Source of the DNA: Rhizobium favelukesii
GTDB taxonomy: Bacteria; Pseudomonadota; Alphaproteobacteria; Rhizobiales; Rhizobiaceae
Direction of reading: 5' to 3'
Assembly (NCBI RefSeq): GCF_000577275.2
Contig: NZ_HG916852.1
Location: 2,793,001-2,857,000, forward strand
Length of the DNA stretch: 64,000 bases
The position numbers were made by a program, and so were the translations under genes. Of this stretch, positions 56,559 to 64,000 are shown in pieces (within the stretch, counting starts at the first letter, position 1; the number at the start of each line of letters is the position of its first letter). The notes under the pieces are model-generated. The model was not told the origin of the DNA and did no database searches. It worked only from the letters and a program-made list of their open reading frames with translations.

Positions 56559-56972
56559 ATGAACAGGCTTGCGAAGACCCTCCTTATGACGGCAACCGCT
56601 GCTGCCCTCACGGTATCATCGATCGGCGTTGCTTCGGCTGGTGATTGGCATCGTCATCACCACGGCGATGACGCGCTTGTTGGCGGCGCTGTCGGCCTTG
56701 CAACGGGTCTGATCGTCGGCTCTGCCATCGCCAGCGCGCCGCGTTATGATGAGCCGCGCTATATCGATCCGCCGGTCTATGAGCCGGAATACGAAGCAGT
56801 GCCGGTCTATCGCGCTCCCCCGCCCCGTTACTATCGTCCGGTCGCTGCCGACGTCGAGCCTTGGACTGCGCAGTGGGAACGCTACTGCTCCTACCGCTAC
56901 CGGTCGTTCGATCCGCGCAGCGGCACGTTTATCGGCAATGACGGCCGGAGCCACTTCTGCAACGCCGGCTGA
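56559..56972 (+). CDS. BA14K-family secreted protein
   Basis: The 137-residue protein has a signal peptide (MNRLAKTLLMTATAAALTVS, cleavage near ASA-GD), a His-rich stretch (DWHRHHHGDD), a Gly/Ala hydrophobic segment (VGGAVGLATGLIVGSAIASA) and a Tyr/Pro-rich linker. The C-terminal motif PWTAQWERYCSYRYRSFDPR and GTFIGNDGRSHFC is that of the Brucella BA14K (lectin-like immunoreactive) family. In this family the motif is surface or periplasmic. Monocistronic with its own terminator. Confidence 0.9.
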   Translation: MNRLAKTLLMTATAAALTVSSIGVASAGDWHRHHHGDDALVGGAVGLATGLIVGSAIASAPRYDEPRYIDPPVYEPEYEAVPVYRAPPPRYYRPVAADVEPWTAQWERYCSYRYRSFDPRSGTFIGNDGRSHFCNAG

Positions 56973-56997
56973 TGTCTGAACGCATGATCAAACACCA

Positions 56998-57026
56998 AGC
57001 GCCGCCACTCAGCGGCGCTTTTGTTT
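56998..57026. terminator. Terminator between the BA14K and hydrolase genes
   Basis: Stem AGCGCCGC / GCGGCGCT with loop CACTCA; TTTTGTTTTG on the plus strand and AAAAC-rich sequence before it let it serve both convergent genes. Confidence 0.8.
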
Positions 57027-57035
57027 TGTTGGTGC

Positions 57036-57683
57036 TCAGATCTGCTGCAGGAAGGGATTGCTGCGTCGCTCGTCACCGATCCGGCTGCCCGGCCCGTGCC
57101 CGCAAATAAAACCAACGTCATCGCCCAGCGTCAAAACCTTGTCGCGGATGGAGTCGAGCAGTTGCTGGTGATTGCCACCTGGCAGATCCGTCCGACCGAT
57201 GGAACCGTTGAAGAGTACGTCGCCCAGATGGGCGAAGCTTTGCGCGCGATTGAAGTAGATGACATGGCCCGGCGCGTGGCCCGGTGTGTGATACACTTCG
57301 AACTCGTGCGTGCCGAAAGAAACCTTGTCGCCATCCTTCAGCCAGCGATCCGGAACGACGTTGTGCATGCCCGGTGGCAGGCCGTACTTCTGCGCCTGCG
57401 CCTCGATCCGCTGCAACAGCGGAAGATCGTCCTCGTGCGGGCCAACGATATCGATGCCCAAGGCTTGCCTGAGCTCCTTGGCACCACCGGCGTGGTCAAG
57501 ATGGCCGTGCGTCAGCCAGATCGCCTTGATGTCAAGCGCGTTCGCCGTGATGGCCTCAATGATCGCCGGCACGTCACCACCGGGATCGACCACGACGCCT
57601 TCCTTGGTCTCCGGATCGAAGAGGATCGTGCAGTTCTGCTGAAAGGGTGTCACCGGAATAATGCCGGCCTGGAGCATGCCCAT
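57036..57683 (-). CDS. Metallo-beta-lactamase-fold hydrolase (glyoxalase II-like)
   Basis: The 215-residue enzyme has the zinc-binding motif WLTHGHLDHAGGAKEL (THxHxDH), further ligands in HTPGHAPGHVIYF and GDVLFNGSIGRTDLPGG, and a final FICGHGPGSRIGDE. It resembles the short YcbL-type glyoxalase II proteins, hydrolysing thioesters such as S-lactoylglutathione. Two starts (MGMLQ or MLQAG) are possible. Monocistronic, divergent from the SH3 protein gene. Confidence 0.92.
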   Translation of the reverse strand: MGMLQAGIIPVTPFQQNCTILFDPETKEGVVVDPGGDVPAIIEAITANALDIKAIWLTHGHLDHAGGAKELRQALGIDIVGPHEDDLPLLQRIEAQAQKYGLPPGMHNVVPDRWLKDGDKVSFGTHEFEVYHTPGHAPGHVIYFNRAQSFAHLGDVLFNGSIGRTDLPGGNHQQLLDSIRDKVLTLGDDVGFICGHGPGSRIGDERRSNPFLQQI

Positions 57684-57876
57684 GAGTGCCTCGCTTGTCT
57701 CTGTCCCGTGTCGCTATAGTCCGAAACTGCGCCGCGCGCAGCCCGCGATTTTGTTCGGCCACCAGCCGCCCTGGAGTTTAACACATCGATACAATCGTTT
57801 ACCGGCGAAGCCCACCGCAGGGGAACCTCGCCATCAGCCAAACGTTACTTGGCTGTATAAGACAAGGAGAAACGAG

Positions 57877-58485
57877 ATGACCCTGAAGCGAAATCTGTTC
57901 CTGGCTGGCGCGATCGTCGTGGGAAGCGCCGGTCTTGCCCAGGCGGACATGGCTGCCACGGCCATCAACGATCTGAACGTTCGTGCCGGCCCTGGTCCGC
58001 AGTACCCATCCCTCGGCATAGCGACGCGCGGTTCCCAGGCGATTCTGGACGGCTGCATCCAGGGAAGCCGCTGGTGCCGGGTTGACGTCAACGGCGTCCG
58101 TGGCTGGGTCTATGCCGAGTATCTGCAAGTTCAACAGGGTGGCAGCAGCGTCATCGTCGAGCAGCACCAAGTCGATCTCGGCGTTCCTGTTGTGACCTAC
58201 GAGACGACGGCAAGCGTCGCTCCCGACCCGGCTCCAGGCGACGAGTTGCTGGGACCGGTTGGTTCTGTCGAGGCCATCAGCCCGCCTGAGACGGTCACGA
58301 CCTATGTTCAAACCAATCCGGCTCAGACCGTCCGCCTCCGCGGTGATGTCGTCGTCGGTGCAGCGCTGCCGGGCGATGTGACATTCCAGGAAATTCCGGA
58401 CTATCAGTATCGATATGTCCGCATCAACGATCGGCCGGTCCTTGTGGATCCCGCTACCCGTCGCATTGTTTACGTCTACGACTGA
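57877..58485 (+). CDS. Secreted SH3b/DUF1236 protein
   Basis: The 202-residue protein starts MTLKRNLFLAGAIVVGSAGL behind AAGGAG, with a signal peptide cleaved near AQA-DM. A bacterial SH3 domain follows (LNVRAGPGPQYPSLGIATRG; WCRVDVNGVRGWVYAEYLQV). The C-terminus has a DUF1236-like segment (YQYRYVRINDRPVLVDPATR then RIVYVYD). A Pro/Thr-rich linker joins them. Such proteins are periplasmic and may bind peptidoglycan, as inference. Confidence 0.9.
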   Translation: MTLKRNLFLAGAIVVGSAGLAQADMAATAINDLNVRAGPGPQYPSLGIATRGSQAILDGCIQGSRWCRVDVNGVRGWVYAEYLQVQQGGSSVIVEQHQVDLGVPVVTYETTASVAPDPAPGDELLGPVGSVEAISPPETVTTYVQTNPAQTVRLRGDVVVGAALPGDVTFQEIPDYQYRYVRINDRPVLVDPATRRIVYVYD

Positions 58486-58503
58486 TTTTGACGCACGACA
58501 TGG

Positions 58504-58529
58504 AAAAGGCGCCTTCGGGCGCCTTTTTT
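58504..58529 (+). terminator. Terminator of the SH3b protein gene
   Basis: Stem AAAAGGCGCC / GGCGCCTTTT with a UUCG-type tetraloop, followed by further T. One of the strongest in the window. Confidence 0.9.
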
Positions 58530-58723
58530 CCAAGGGACAGCGTGGAAAACTTTCACGCATGGGTTGCTCTCCATTCCACTCCATATTCAATCATGATAAA
58601 ATACTGATATTCAGACGATATCCCTGCTCCCGGTCGGACGTCGGATCGCCTGTATGGCTGGCTATCCTTTCGGACCGCGCAGCCGGCAGTGGCGTTTTGA
58701 GGAAACGCAAAAGGAGGGAAATC

Positions 58724-58990
58724 GTGGAAGCCTTATTGCCCATCATCACACAAGTGATAGCAGGGGCCGTCGGCGGCAATGTCGCAAGCGGCGCACTGAA
58801 GCAGGTTGCAATCAATGCCGTTGCCCGGACGATCGCCGGCGCAATCGGTGGCATTGGTGGCGGCATGCTTCTCAGCATGGTCGGCGGCGAAGCCGCAATG
58901 AGCGGTCTGATTGCCGACGGAATCGGCGGCCTGATCGGCGGCGGCATCCTGTCGACGATCGTCGGCGCAGTAGCCGCTCGCGCAAGGTAG
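58724..58990 (+). CDS. Small Gly-rich hydrophobic protein with GTG start
   Basis: The 88-residue product starts with GTG (MEALLPIITQVIAGAVGGNV), seven bases behind a perfect AAGGAGG. The whole protein is hydrophobic with glycine-zipper repeats (GAIGGIGGGMLLSMVGGEAA; GLIADGIGGLIGGGILSTIV), as in small membrane proteins that oligomerise. No family is assigned. An upstream open frame without coding character should not be taken as the start. It converges with ilvE, with a terminator between them. Confidence 0.75.
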   Translation: MEALLPIITQVIAGAVGGNVASGALKQVAINAVARTIAGAIGGIGGGMLLSMVGGEAAMSGLIADGIGGLIGGGILSTIVGAVAARAR

Positions 58991-59001
58991 ACAGCGCATC
59001 G

Positions 59002-59033
59002 AAAAACGGCCGAGCTCGCGAGGAACTCGGCCG
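59002..59033 (-). terminator. Terminator of ilvE
   Basis: Stem CGGCCGAG / CTCGGCCG (59007-59014, 59026-59033); on the minus strand TTTTTC follows. Confidence 0.85.
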
Positions 59034-59049
59034 CTCCTGCTCTTAACGA

Positions 59050-59943
59050 TCACTCGGCCGCTGCAGCGGCCGCCGGGCATACCTCTTTTATGTAGTCGTT
59101 CATCAAAGTTTCGCTGATCGTTGCCGGCGTGAATTTATGCGGGCCGATTTCCGAGACCGGCGTCACCTCTGCCGCAGAGCCCGTCAGGAAGCACTCGCTG
59201 AAATCCGCAAGCTCCTCCGGCATGATGGCGCGCTCGATCACCTCGATACCGCGACGCTTCGCGAGCTCGATCACTGTCTGTCGGGTGATGCCGTTCAGGA
59301 AGCAATCGGGCGTCGGCGTATGGATAACGCCATCCTTGACGAAGAAAATATTTGCACCCGTCGCTTCCGCCACCTGGCCTCGATAGTCGAGCATCATGGC
59401 ATCGGCATACCCCTTGGCTTCGGCCGCATGCTTTGAAATGGTGCAGATCATGTAGAGCCCGGCAGCCTTCGAGGCGCACGGCGCCGTCTTCGGATCGGGC
59501 CGGCGATATTCGGCAATGTCGAGCCGGATGCCCTTCAGCTTCTCTGCCGGATTGAAGTAGCTCCCCCATTGCCAAATGGCGATCGCGACGTTGATGCGGT
59601 TCGATTGAGCGGACACGCCCATCATCTCGCTACCGCGCCAAGCGATCGGCCGGACATAGGCATCGGAGAAGCCCTGGCGCTTCAGGAGCTCGATCGTCGC
59701 CGCATCCAGTTCAGCAACCGAATAAGGCACCTTGAAGCCGAGGATCTGCGCGGACGTGTGCAGGCGCTGGTTATGTTCCGTGAGCTTAAAAACCCTACCG
59801 CCGTAGGCGCGCTCCCCCTCGAATACCGCGCTTGCGTAGTGGAGACCATGGGTCAGCACGTGGATCTTTGCGTCTTTCCAGGGCACGAACGCACCGTTGA
59901 ACCAGATTTCGCCATCCAATTGATCAAAGGGAACTGAAGCCAT
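59050..59943 (-). CDS. ilvE: Branched-chain amino acid aminotransferase
   Basis: The 297-residue fold-type IV PLP enzyme exchanges amino groups between valine, leucine or isoleucine and 2-oxoglutarate. It starts MASVPFDQLDGEIWFNGAFV. The PLP lysine is K159 in CASKAAGLYMICT; YVRPIAWRGSEMMGVSA and EATGANIFFVKDGVIHTPTP are the typical IlvE segments. A C-terminal AAAAAE tail is GC-slippage-like. Monocistronic; the petP gene is divergent with 230 bp between. Confidence 0.93.
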   Translation of the reverse strand: MASVPFDQLDGEIWFNGAFVPWKDAKIHVLTHGLHYASAVFEGERAYGGRVFKLTEHNQRLHTSAQILGFKVPYSVAELDAATIELLKRQGFSDAYVRPIAWRGSEMMGVSAQSNRINVAIAIWQWGSYFNPAEKLKGIRLDIAEYRRPDPKTAPCASKAAGLYMICTISKHAAEAKGYADAMMLDYRGQVAEATGANIFFVKDGVIHTPTPDCFLNGITRQTVIELAKRRGIEVIERAIMPEELADFSECFLTGSAAEVTPVSEIGPHKFTPATISETLMNDYIKEVCPAAAAAAE

Positions 59944-60171
59944 TTCTCACTCCTCCGGCGCCCGCACGCCATTGCTGTTGATTGTTGTCCCCAATACGTT
60001 TTATCCACTCACGCAGGGGAAAATTACGCATTGTAGTGAAGTTTGCGAAGTCAGGCCAAATTTCCAGTGGAAATGGCGTCCTCTTCCGGCTTCGCAACGC
60101 TTGGGGAAGCTAGCAACGGCGCAGAGATACGTCAACAATGCTGACATATTTTAACGAGCGCTTCCCGCACG

Positions 60172-60696
60172 GTGCGCAACAAGAAAGGAAATGCCAAGTT
60201 GGCACGCCAGACGAGCCCGAAGGCGGGCAAGCCCGAACCGCTGAAGATGCCGATGGAAAACACGCAAAGCATCGATTTCGAGATCATCGAGCTTCTGTTT
60301 TTCTCCTATCGTGACTTCGTTTCCGATCCCGACGCCATTCTTGCGGAGATCGGTTTCGGGCGGGCGCACCACCGTGTCGTTCACTTTGTTAACCGCAACC
60401 CCGGTATGACGGTTGCCGATCTGCTGGATACATTGAAGATTACCAAGCAGAGTCTCGCAAGAGTGCTCAAACAACTCATCGATTCGGGGTATATTCGCCA
60501 GATTGCAGGGCCTGAAGACAGGCGGCAGCGCAAGCTCTATCCTACCAAGCTGGGGCGCGAGCTGGCCCTTGCTCTGGCAGAGCCGCAATCGCGCCGTATT
60601 GAGAGAGCATTCGACGGAGCTTCTCCTGAGGTACGGGAAGGCATAAAGGCCTTCCTGAGGGGTATGCGGAACAGACAAAACGCGAAAGCAGACTGA
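60172..60696 (+). CDS. petP: MarR-family regulator PetP
   Basis: The product is up to 174 residues with a winged helix at about 60-120 (GMTVADLLDTLKITKQSLAR, VLKQLIDSGYIRQIAG, DRRQRKLYPT). In Rhodobacter capsulatus a MarR-type PetP precedes the OmpR-type PetR and both are needed for cytochrome bc1 expression; the same pair is seen here with a zero-base junction. Start uncertain: GTG at 60172 gives the longest form, TTG at 60199 lies nine bases behind AAAGGA, and an ATG occurs at 60247. Confidence 0.82.
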   Translation: MRNKKGNAKLARQTSPKAGKPEPLKMPMENTQSIDFEIIELLFFSYRDFVSDPDAILAEIGFGRAHHRVVHFVNRNPGMTVADLLDTLKITKQSLARVLKQLIDSGYIRQIAGPEDRRQRKLYPTKLGRELALALAEPQSRRIERAFDGASPEVREGIKAFLRGMRNRQNAKAD

Positions 60697-61398
60697 ATGG
60701 CGACAAAGACAGTGATTTCGGACGACGCTGCGCACTTGCTTGTTGTGGACGACGACACGCGTATCCGTGCCCTGCTGAACCGCTATTTGACCGAGAACGG
60801 GTTCCGGGTGACGGTGGCCGCGGACGGCGCGGAAGCGCAGCGCAAGCTTGCCGGACTGGACTTCGACCTCATCATCATGGACGTCATGATGCCAGGCGAT
60901 TCCGGGATCGACGTGACCAGGGATCTGCGCACGATCAAGAACGTGCCGATCATCATGCTGACGGCACTGGCAGAGTCGGGCAGTCGCATCGCCGGACTGG
61001 AGGCCGGCGCCGACGATTATCTGGCCAAGCCCTTCGACCCGCGCGAACTCGTGCTGCGCGTCAACAACATCCTGCGCCGCAATGTCTCCAACGATGCGCC
61101 GAAGATCGAACAGGTGATGTTCGGACCATATACCTTCTCCCTGACGCGCAAGGAGCTGAAGAAGGCCTCCGAAGTGGTCCGGTTGACGGATCGCGAGCAG
61201 GAAATCATGCTGCTGTTTGCCAAGCGCGCCGGCGATACCATTCCGCGGCACGAGCTCATCGGCAACGATGTCGATGTCGGCGAGCGCACCATCGATGTGC
61301 AGATCAACCGCCTGCGACGCAAGATCGAGGACGATCCCGCAAATCCGGTCTGGCTGCAGACGGTTCGTGGTATAGGATACCGGTTGAGCATCGATTGA
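60697..61398 (+). CDS. petR: OmpR-family response regulator PetR
   Basis: The 233-residue protein has a receiver domain (VVDDDTRIRALLNRYL) with phospho-acceptor D62 (LIIMDVMMPGDSG) and K111 (DDYLAKPFDPREL). The C-terminal winged helix shows DREQEIMLLFAKRAGDTIPR and RTIDVQINRLRRKIEDDPAN. Its ATG directly follows the petP stop. The histidine kinase gene follows after 28 bases and is the likely partner. Name by analogy with Rhodobacter petPR; no pet genes for the bc1 complex are in the window. Confidence 0.88.
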   Translation: MATKTVISDDAAHLLVVDDDTRIRALLNRYLTENGFRVTVAADGAEAQRKLAGLDFDLIIMDVMMPGDSGIDVTRDLRTIKNVPIIMLTALAESGSRIAGLEAGADDYLAKPFDPRELVLRVNNILRRNVSNDAPKIEQVMFGPYTFSLTRKELKKASEVVRLTDREQEIMLLFAKRAGDTIPRHELIGNDVDVGERTIDVQINRLRRKIEDDPANPVWLQTVRGIGYRLSID

Positions 61399-61426
61399 CA
61401 GTCGCAACCCCAGGACCAGCGACCAA

Positions 61427-62806
61427 ATGGTGACATTCGACTCCCTTCGGCGCGAGGACCGCCCGCCCGCCCGCGGCTGGCGGTCGATGATCCGCAGATT
61501 ACGGCTCTACCTGCCGACCGGCCTTTACGTCCGCTCGCTTCTCATCATCATCATCCCGATGTTGCTGCTCCAGTCCGTCGTCGCGGCCTTGTTCATGGAA
61601 CGCCACTGGCAGATGGTGACGCAGCGCCTCTCTGCTGCGGTCACACGCGACATCGCAGCGGTCATCCAGATCATCGAGACCTATCCACAGGATACTGATT
61701 ACAGCGAGGTCACGCGCATAGCACGCGACCAGCTGGGCCTGCAGATCTCGATCGAACCGGACGGCGACCTGCCGCCGCCACGCACCAAGCCGTTTTTCTC
61801 AATCCTTGATGGCATCCTGAGCGACGAGATCAGCGACCAGGTCAAACGCCCGTTCTGGATCGACACGCTGGGCGATTCCAACCTCGTCGAGATCCGCATC
61901 AAGCTCGAAGACAAGATCCTTCGCGTGCTGGCAAGACGCAACTCCACCTACGCCTCCAACACCCACATCTTCATCGTCTGGATGGTCGGCGCTTCGCTGG
62001 TGCTGATCGGCATATCGATCCTCTTCCTGCGGGGACAGATCCGGCCGATCCTTGCGCTCGCAAACGCAGCAGAAAGCTTCGGCAAGGGCCAGAAGGCTGA
62101 CAACTTCCACCCGCGCGGTGCAGACGAGGTTCGCCGCGCAGGCCTCGCCTTCATTCTGATGCGCGAGCGCATCGAGCGGCAGATGGAGCAGCGCACGGCG
62201 ATGCTGACCGGTGTGAGCCACGATCTGCGCACGATTCTGACCCGCTTCAAGCTGCAACTGGCGCTGGCCGGCGACAATCCCGACCTGCACGGCCTGAACG
62301 ACGACATCAATGACATGCAATCGATGCTCGAGGCTTACATGGCCTTCGCGCGAAGCGAGGTCGAAGAAGACGTCGGCGAAATGAAGCTCAGCGACCTCTT
62401 TGCAAAGCTTGAGACCGATTTCGAACTTCACGAGGGCAAGACACTCAAATACTCCATAGAAGGCGATGACGGCATTGCGGTGCGTCCAAACGCCTTCGCG
62501 CGCCTTGTGACGAACCTCGCCTCGAATGCTCGCCGCTACGCCACCACCCTCGACGTCAACGCCAAACACAGTGCCAAGTGGCTGACGATCACCTTTGACG
62601 ACGATGGTCCAGGCATTCCCGAGAAGAACCGCGAGGATGTCTTCAAGCCATTCTTCCGGCTCGATGAAGCGCGCAATCTCGACGCCTCGGGCACGGGCCT
62701 CGGTCTTGCCATTGCCCGCGACATCGCCCGAAGCCACGGCGGCAACGTGACGCTCGGCGACAGCCCTCTGGGCGGTCTGCGGGCGACCGTGCGCCTACCG
62801 GCGTGA
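61427..62806 (+). CDS. EnvZ-type sensor histidine kinase
   Basis: The 459-residue kinase has TM1 at about 36-57 and TM2 at about 180-202 enclosing a periplasmic sensor of about 120 residues, then HAMP (IRPILALANAAESFGKGQKA). The phospho-histidine is H265 in TGVSHDLRTILTRFKLQLAL. The ATPase has an N-box VTNLASNARRYATT, G1 DDDGPGIPEKNREDVFKPFF and G2 GTGLGLAIARDIARSHGG. It lies in one operon behind petP-petR, and the next gene overlaps its stop (GTGA). Confidence 0.95.
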   Translation: MVTFDSLRREDRPPARGWRSMIRRLRLYLPTGLYVRSLLIIIIPMLLLQSVVAALFMERHWQMVTQRLSAAVTRDIAAVIQIIETYPQDTDYSEVTRIARDQLGLQISIEPDGDLPPPRTKPFFSILDGILSDEISDQVKRPFWIDTLGDSNLVEIRIKLEDKILRVLARRNSTYASNTHIFIVWMVGASLVLIGISILFLRGQIRPILALANAAESFGKGQKADNFHPRGADEVRRAGLAFILMRERIERQMEQRTAMLTGVSHDLRTILTRFKLQLALAGDNPDLHGLNDDINDMQSMLEAYMAFARSEVEEDVGEMKLSDLFAKLETDFELHEGKTLKYSIEGDDGIAVRPNAFARLVTNLASNARRYATTLDVNAKHSAKWLTITFDDDGPGIPEKNREDVFKPFFRLDEARNLDASGTGLGLAIARDIARSHGGNVTLGDSPLGGLRATVRLPA

Positions 62807-63396
62807 AAAAACAGATGATGATCGATACGGCGCGAATGACATGGCTGAACCCGCCGCCTCGCTTTGAAGAGCGCAACGGCGACCTGCATGTCTGGTCTGG
62901 ACCGAAGACGGACTTCTGGCAAGGAACCTACTACGGCTTTCACCGCGACGACGGGCATTTCCTGCATCAGCGAAGAGGCGGCGACTTTTCGGCCGAAGTA
63001 TCCTTCTCCGCACGCTATGAGGAACTCTACGACCAGGCCGGCATGATGGTTCGGGCCGACGCGACGCATTGGATGAAATGCGGGATCGAATATACCGATG
63101 GAGCAATGCACTTCAGCGTCGTCGTGACCAATGGCAACTCCGACTGGTCAGCCTTTCGGCTCGACCATGCATTCGAGCGCATGGGCGTGCGCGTAACGCG
63201 AACCGGCGATGCCCTGTTCATTCAATACAGAACAGACCGGATGGAGGACTGGCGCATGGCGCGGCTTGCTTGGTTCGATCCGGCATTGGTGCAGGTTGCC
63301 GTCGGCCCGGCATTCTGCTCGCCGCAACGCGCCGGCTTTGAAGCCGTATTCCATGCGTTCTCGCTGACCGACCCGCTGTCGCGCGATATCCACTGA
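62803..63396 (+). CDS. DUF1349 concanavalin-like protein
   Basis: The 197-residue protein has the DUF1349 beta-sandwich pattern: MTWLNPPPRFEERNGDLHVW, KTDFWQGTYYGFHRDDGHFL, YDQAGMMVRADATHWMKCGI and VGPAFCSPQRAGFEAVFHAF. The GTG at 62803 overlaps the kinase stop; ATGs at 62815 and 62818 are alternatives. There is no signal peptide. Lectin-like or sugar-binding activity is only family inference. Being the last gene of the petP-petR-kinase operon is notable. It converges with csaA. Confidence 0.88.
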   Translation: MKKQMMIDTARMTWLNPPPRFEERNGDLHVWSGPKTDFWQGTYYGFHRDDGHFLHQRRGGDFSAEVSFSARYEELYDQAGMMVRADATHWMKCGIEYTDGAMHFSVVVTNGNSDWSAFRLDHAFERMGVRVTRTGDALFIQYRTDRMEDWRMARLAWFDPALVQVAVGPAFCSPQRAGFEAVFHAFSLTDPLSRDIH

Positions 63397-63738
63397 TCAC
63401 ATCAGCTTCTTGCCGTTCGGCACTGGCTTGTCCGGTGCCGCAAGAACAATCGCGCCCGCTTCGTCCTCGAAACCGAGGGTCAGGACTTCTGAGCGAACTG
63501 GGCCGATCTGTCGCGGCGGAAAGTTGACCACACCGAGAACCTGCCGACCGATCAGGCTCTCGGGCGTATAGTGAACGGTGATCTGGGCCGATGATTTCTT
63601 AAGGCCGATTTCCGCCCCGAAGTCGATCAACAGCTTGAAGGCCGGCTTGCGCGCTTCCGGGAACGGAGTTGCCTCGACAATCGTCCCGACACGGATGTCG
63701 ACACGCTCGAAGTCGGCATAGGTGATTTCGTCAGCCAT
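63397..63738 (-). CDS. csaA: CsaA-like tRNA-binding-domain protein
   Basis: The 113-residue protein starts MADEITYADFERVDIRVGTI and is a free-standing OB-fold tRNA-binding domain. The signature PEARKPAFKLLIDFG, KKSSAQITVHY and GRQVLGVVNFPPRQIGPVRS is that of CsaA, described as a secretion-related chaperone and binding tRNA in vitro. The start is 13 bases behind proC on the same strand, so both are probably one transcript. Confidence 0.92.
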   Translation of the reverse strand: MADEITYADFERVDIRVGTIVEATPFPEARKPAFKLLIDFGAEIGLKKSSAQITVHYTPESLIGRQVLGVVNFPPRQIGPVRSEVLTLGFEDEAGAIVLAAPDKPVPNGKKLM

Positions 63739-63751
63739 GGTCTGGATGTCC

Positions 63752-64000
63752 TCAGCCGGCAAGCTCTTCGGCACGCTTGCGTGCTGCTGCAAGGGCCTTG
63801 TCGAAAAGAGGCTGCATCGCGTCCTCGGCCATAAGGACGGAAAGCGCGGCAGCCGTCGTGCCGCCCGGCGAGGTCACGTTCTGGCGCAACCGCGAGGCGT
63901 CGTCGGGGGACTGGTGCAAAAGCTCACCAGCCCCCGCGACAGTTTCCCGTGCAAGACGCATGGCAAGGTCCGCCTGCAAGCCAAGTTTACGGCCTGCCTC
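63752..64000 (-). CDS. proC: Pyrroline-5-carboxylate reductase (5' part outside window)
   Basis: Only the C-terminal 82 residues are visible; the frame is open to the window edge. EAGRKLGLQADLAMRLARET and the conserved SRLRQNVTSPGGTTAAALSV are the ProC C-terminal signature forming the decamer and substrate site. ProC makes proline from pyrroline-5-carboxylate with NADPH. It is the upstream gene of csaA. Confidence 0.92.
   Translation of the reverse strand, partial: EAGRKLGLQADLAMRLARETVAGAGELLHQSPDDASRLRQNVTSPGGTTAAALSVLMAEDAMQPLFDKALAAARKRAEELAG

Overview
The window is a gene-dense, GC-rich alphaproteobacterial chromosome segment, almost certainly from a member of the Rhizobiaceae (Ensifer/Sinorhizobium, Rhizobium or a close relative). 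The evidence is the sigma-70/DnaG block, a DUF930 protein (a Rhizobiales family), a BA14K-type protein, the greA-lpsB / lpsEDC / lrp / trxB / lsrB core-LPS locus, and directly behind lsrB a tandem pair of AbcR (alpha-r15) small RNAs followed by a small ArsR-type regulator. No rRNA, tRNA, CRISPR array or prophage was seen.

Layout. 1-11651 (minus strand): a TonB-like DUF930 protein cut by the window edge, a GYD protein, rpoD, a kbl-tdh-GFA threonine catabolism unit, a decayed methyltransferase, and dnaG-recQ, which overlap by one base. 11652-15832: a gene-poor stretch ending in a strong unassigned terminator (possible sRNA), an unknown winged-helix-like protein, a GatB/YqeY protein, carA with a clear promoter, and a GNAT pseudogene. 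16170-25438: small secreted and monooxygenase proteins, two drug exporters (MATE, MFS), a divergent LysR/aldo-keto reductase pair, a YpfJ-type metallopeptidase, a PAP2-type membrane enzyme and a zinc alcohol dehydrogenase. 25608-38595: carB, a DUF2235 hydrolase with a frameshifted tail, greA, lpsB, the opposing lpsC-lpsD-lpsE operon, lrp, trxB, lsrB, two AbcR sRNAs and an ArsR gene with its operator.

38821-48306: accessory metabolic and resistance genes (old yellow enzyme, APH-type kinase, two DUF1801 proteins, NmrA-like reductase with divergent LysR, Ca2+/H+ antiporter, several small unknowns) and a complete 1395-bp IS4-family element with 18-bp inverted repeats and a 10-bp target duplication. 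It has split a probable terminator of the aspartate aminotransferase gene. 48336-64000: aatA, a Gram-negative sortase with its VIT/vWA substrate carrying a C-terminal LPQTA-type sorting signal, a PQQ-type sugar dehydrogenase, a DMT transporter, a cold-shock protein, small envelope proteins, a glyoxalase-II-like hydrolase, ilvE, a petP-petR-histidine kinase-DUF1349 operon, and proC-csaA running off the right edge.

The standout systems are the two-gene sortase/substrate cassette (49912-53027), the tandem AbcR sRNAs beside lsrB (37826-38187), and three independently broken genes (6972-7684, 15330-15832, and the 3' end of 29164-30294). No functional claim here was tested by database search; family names rest on motifs and gene order read by eye.
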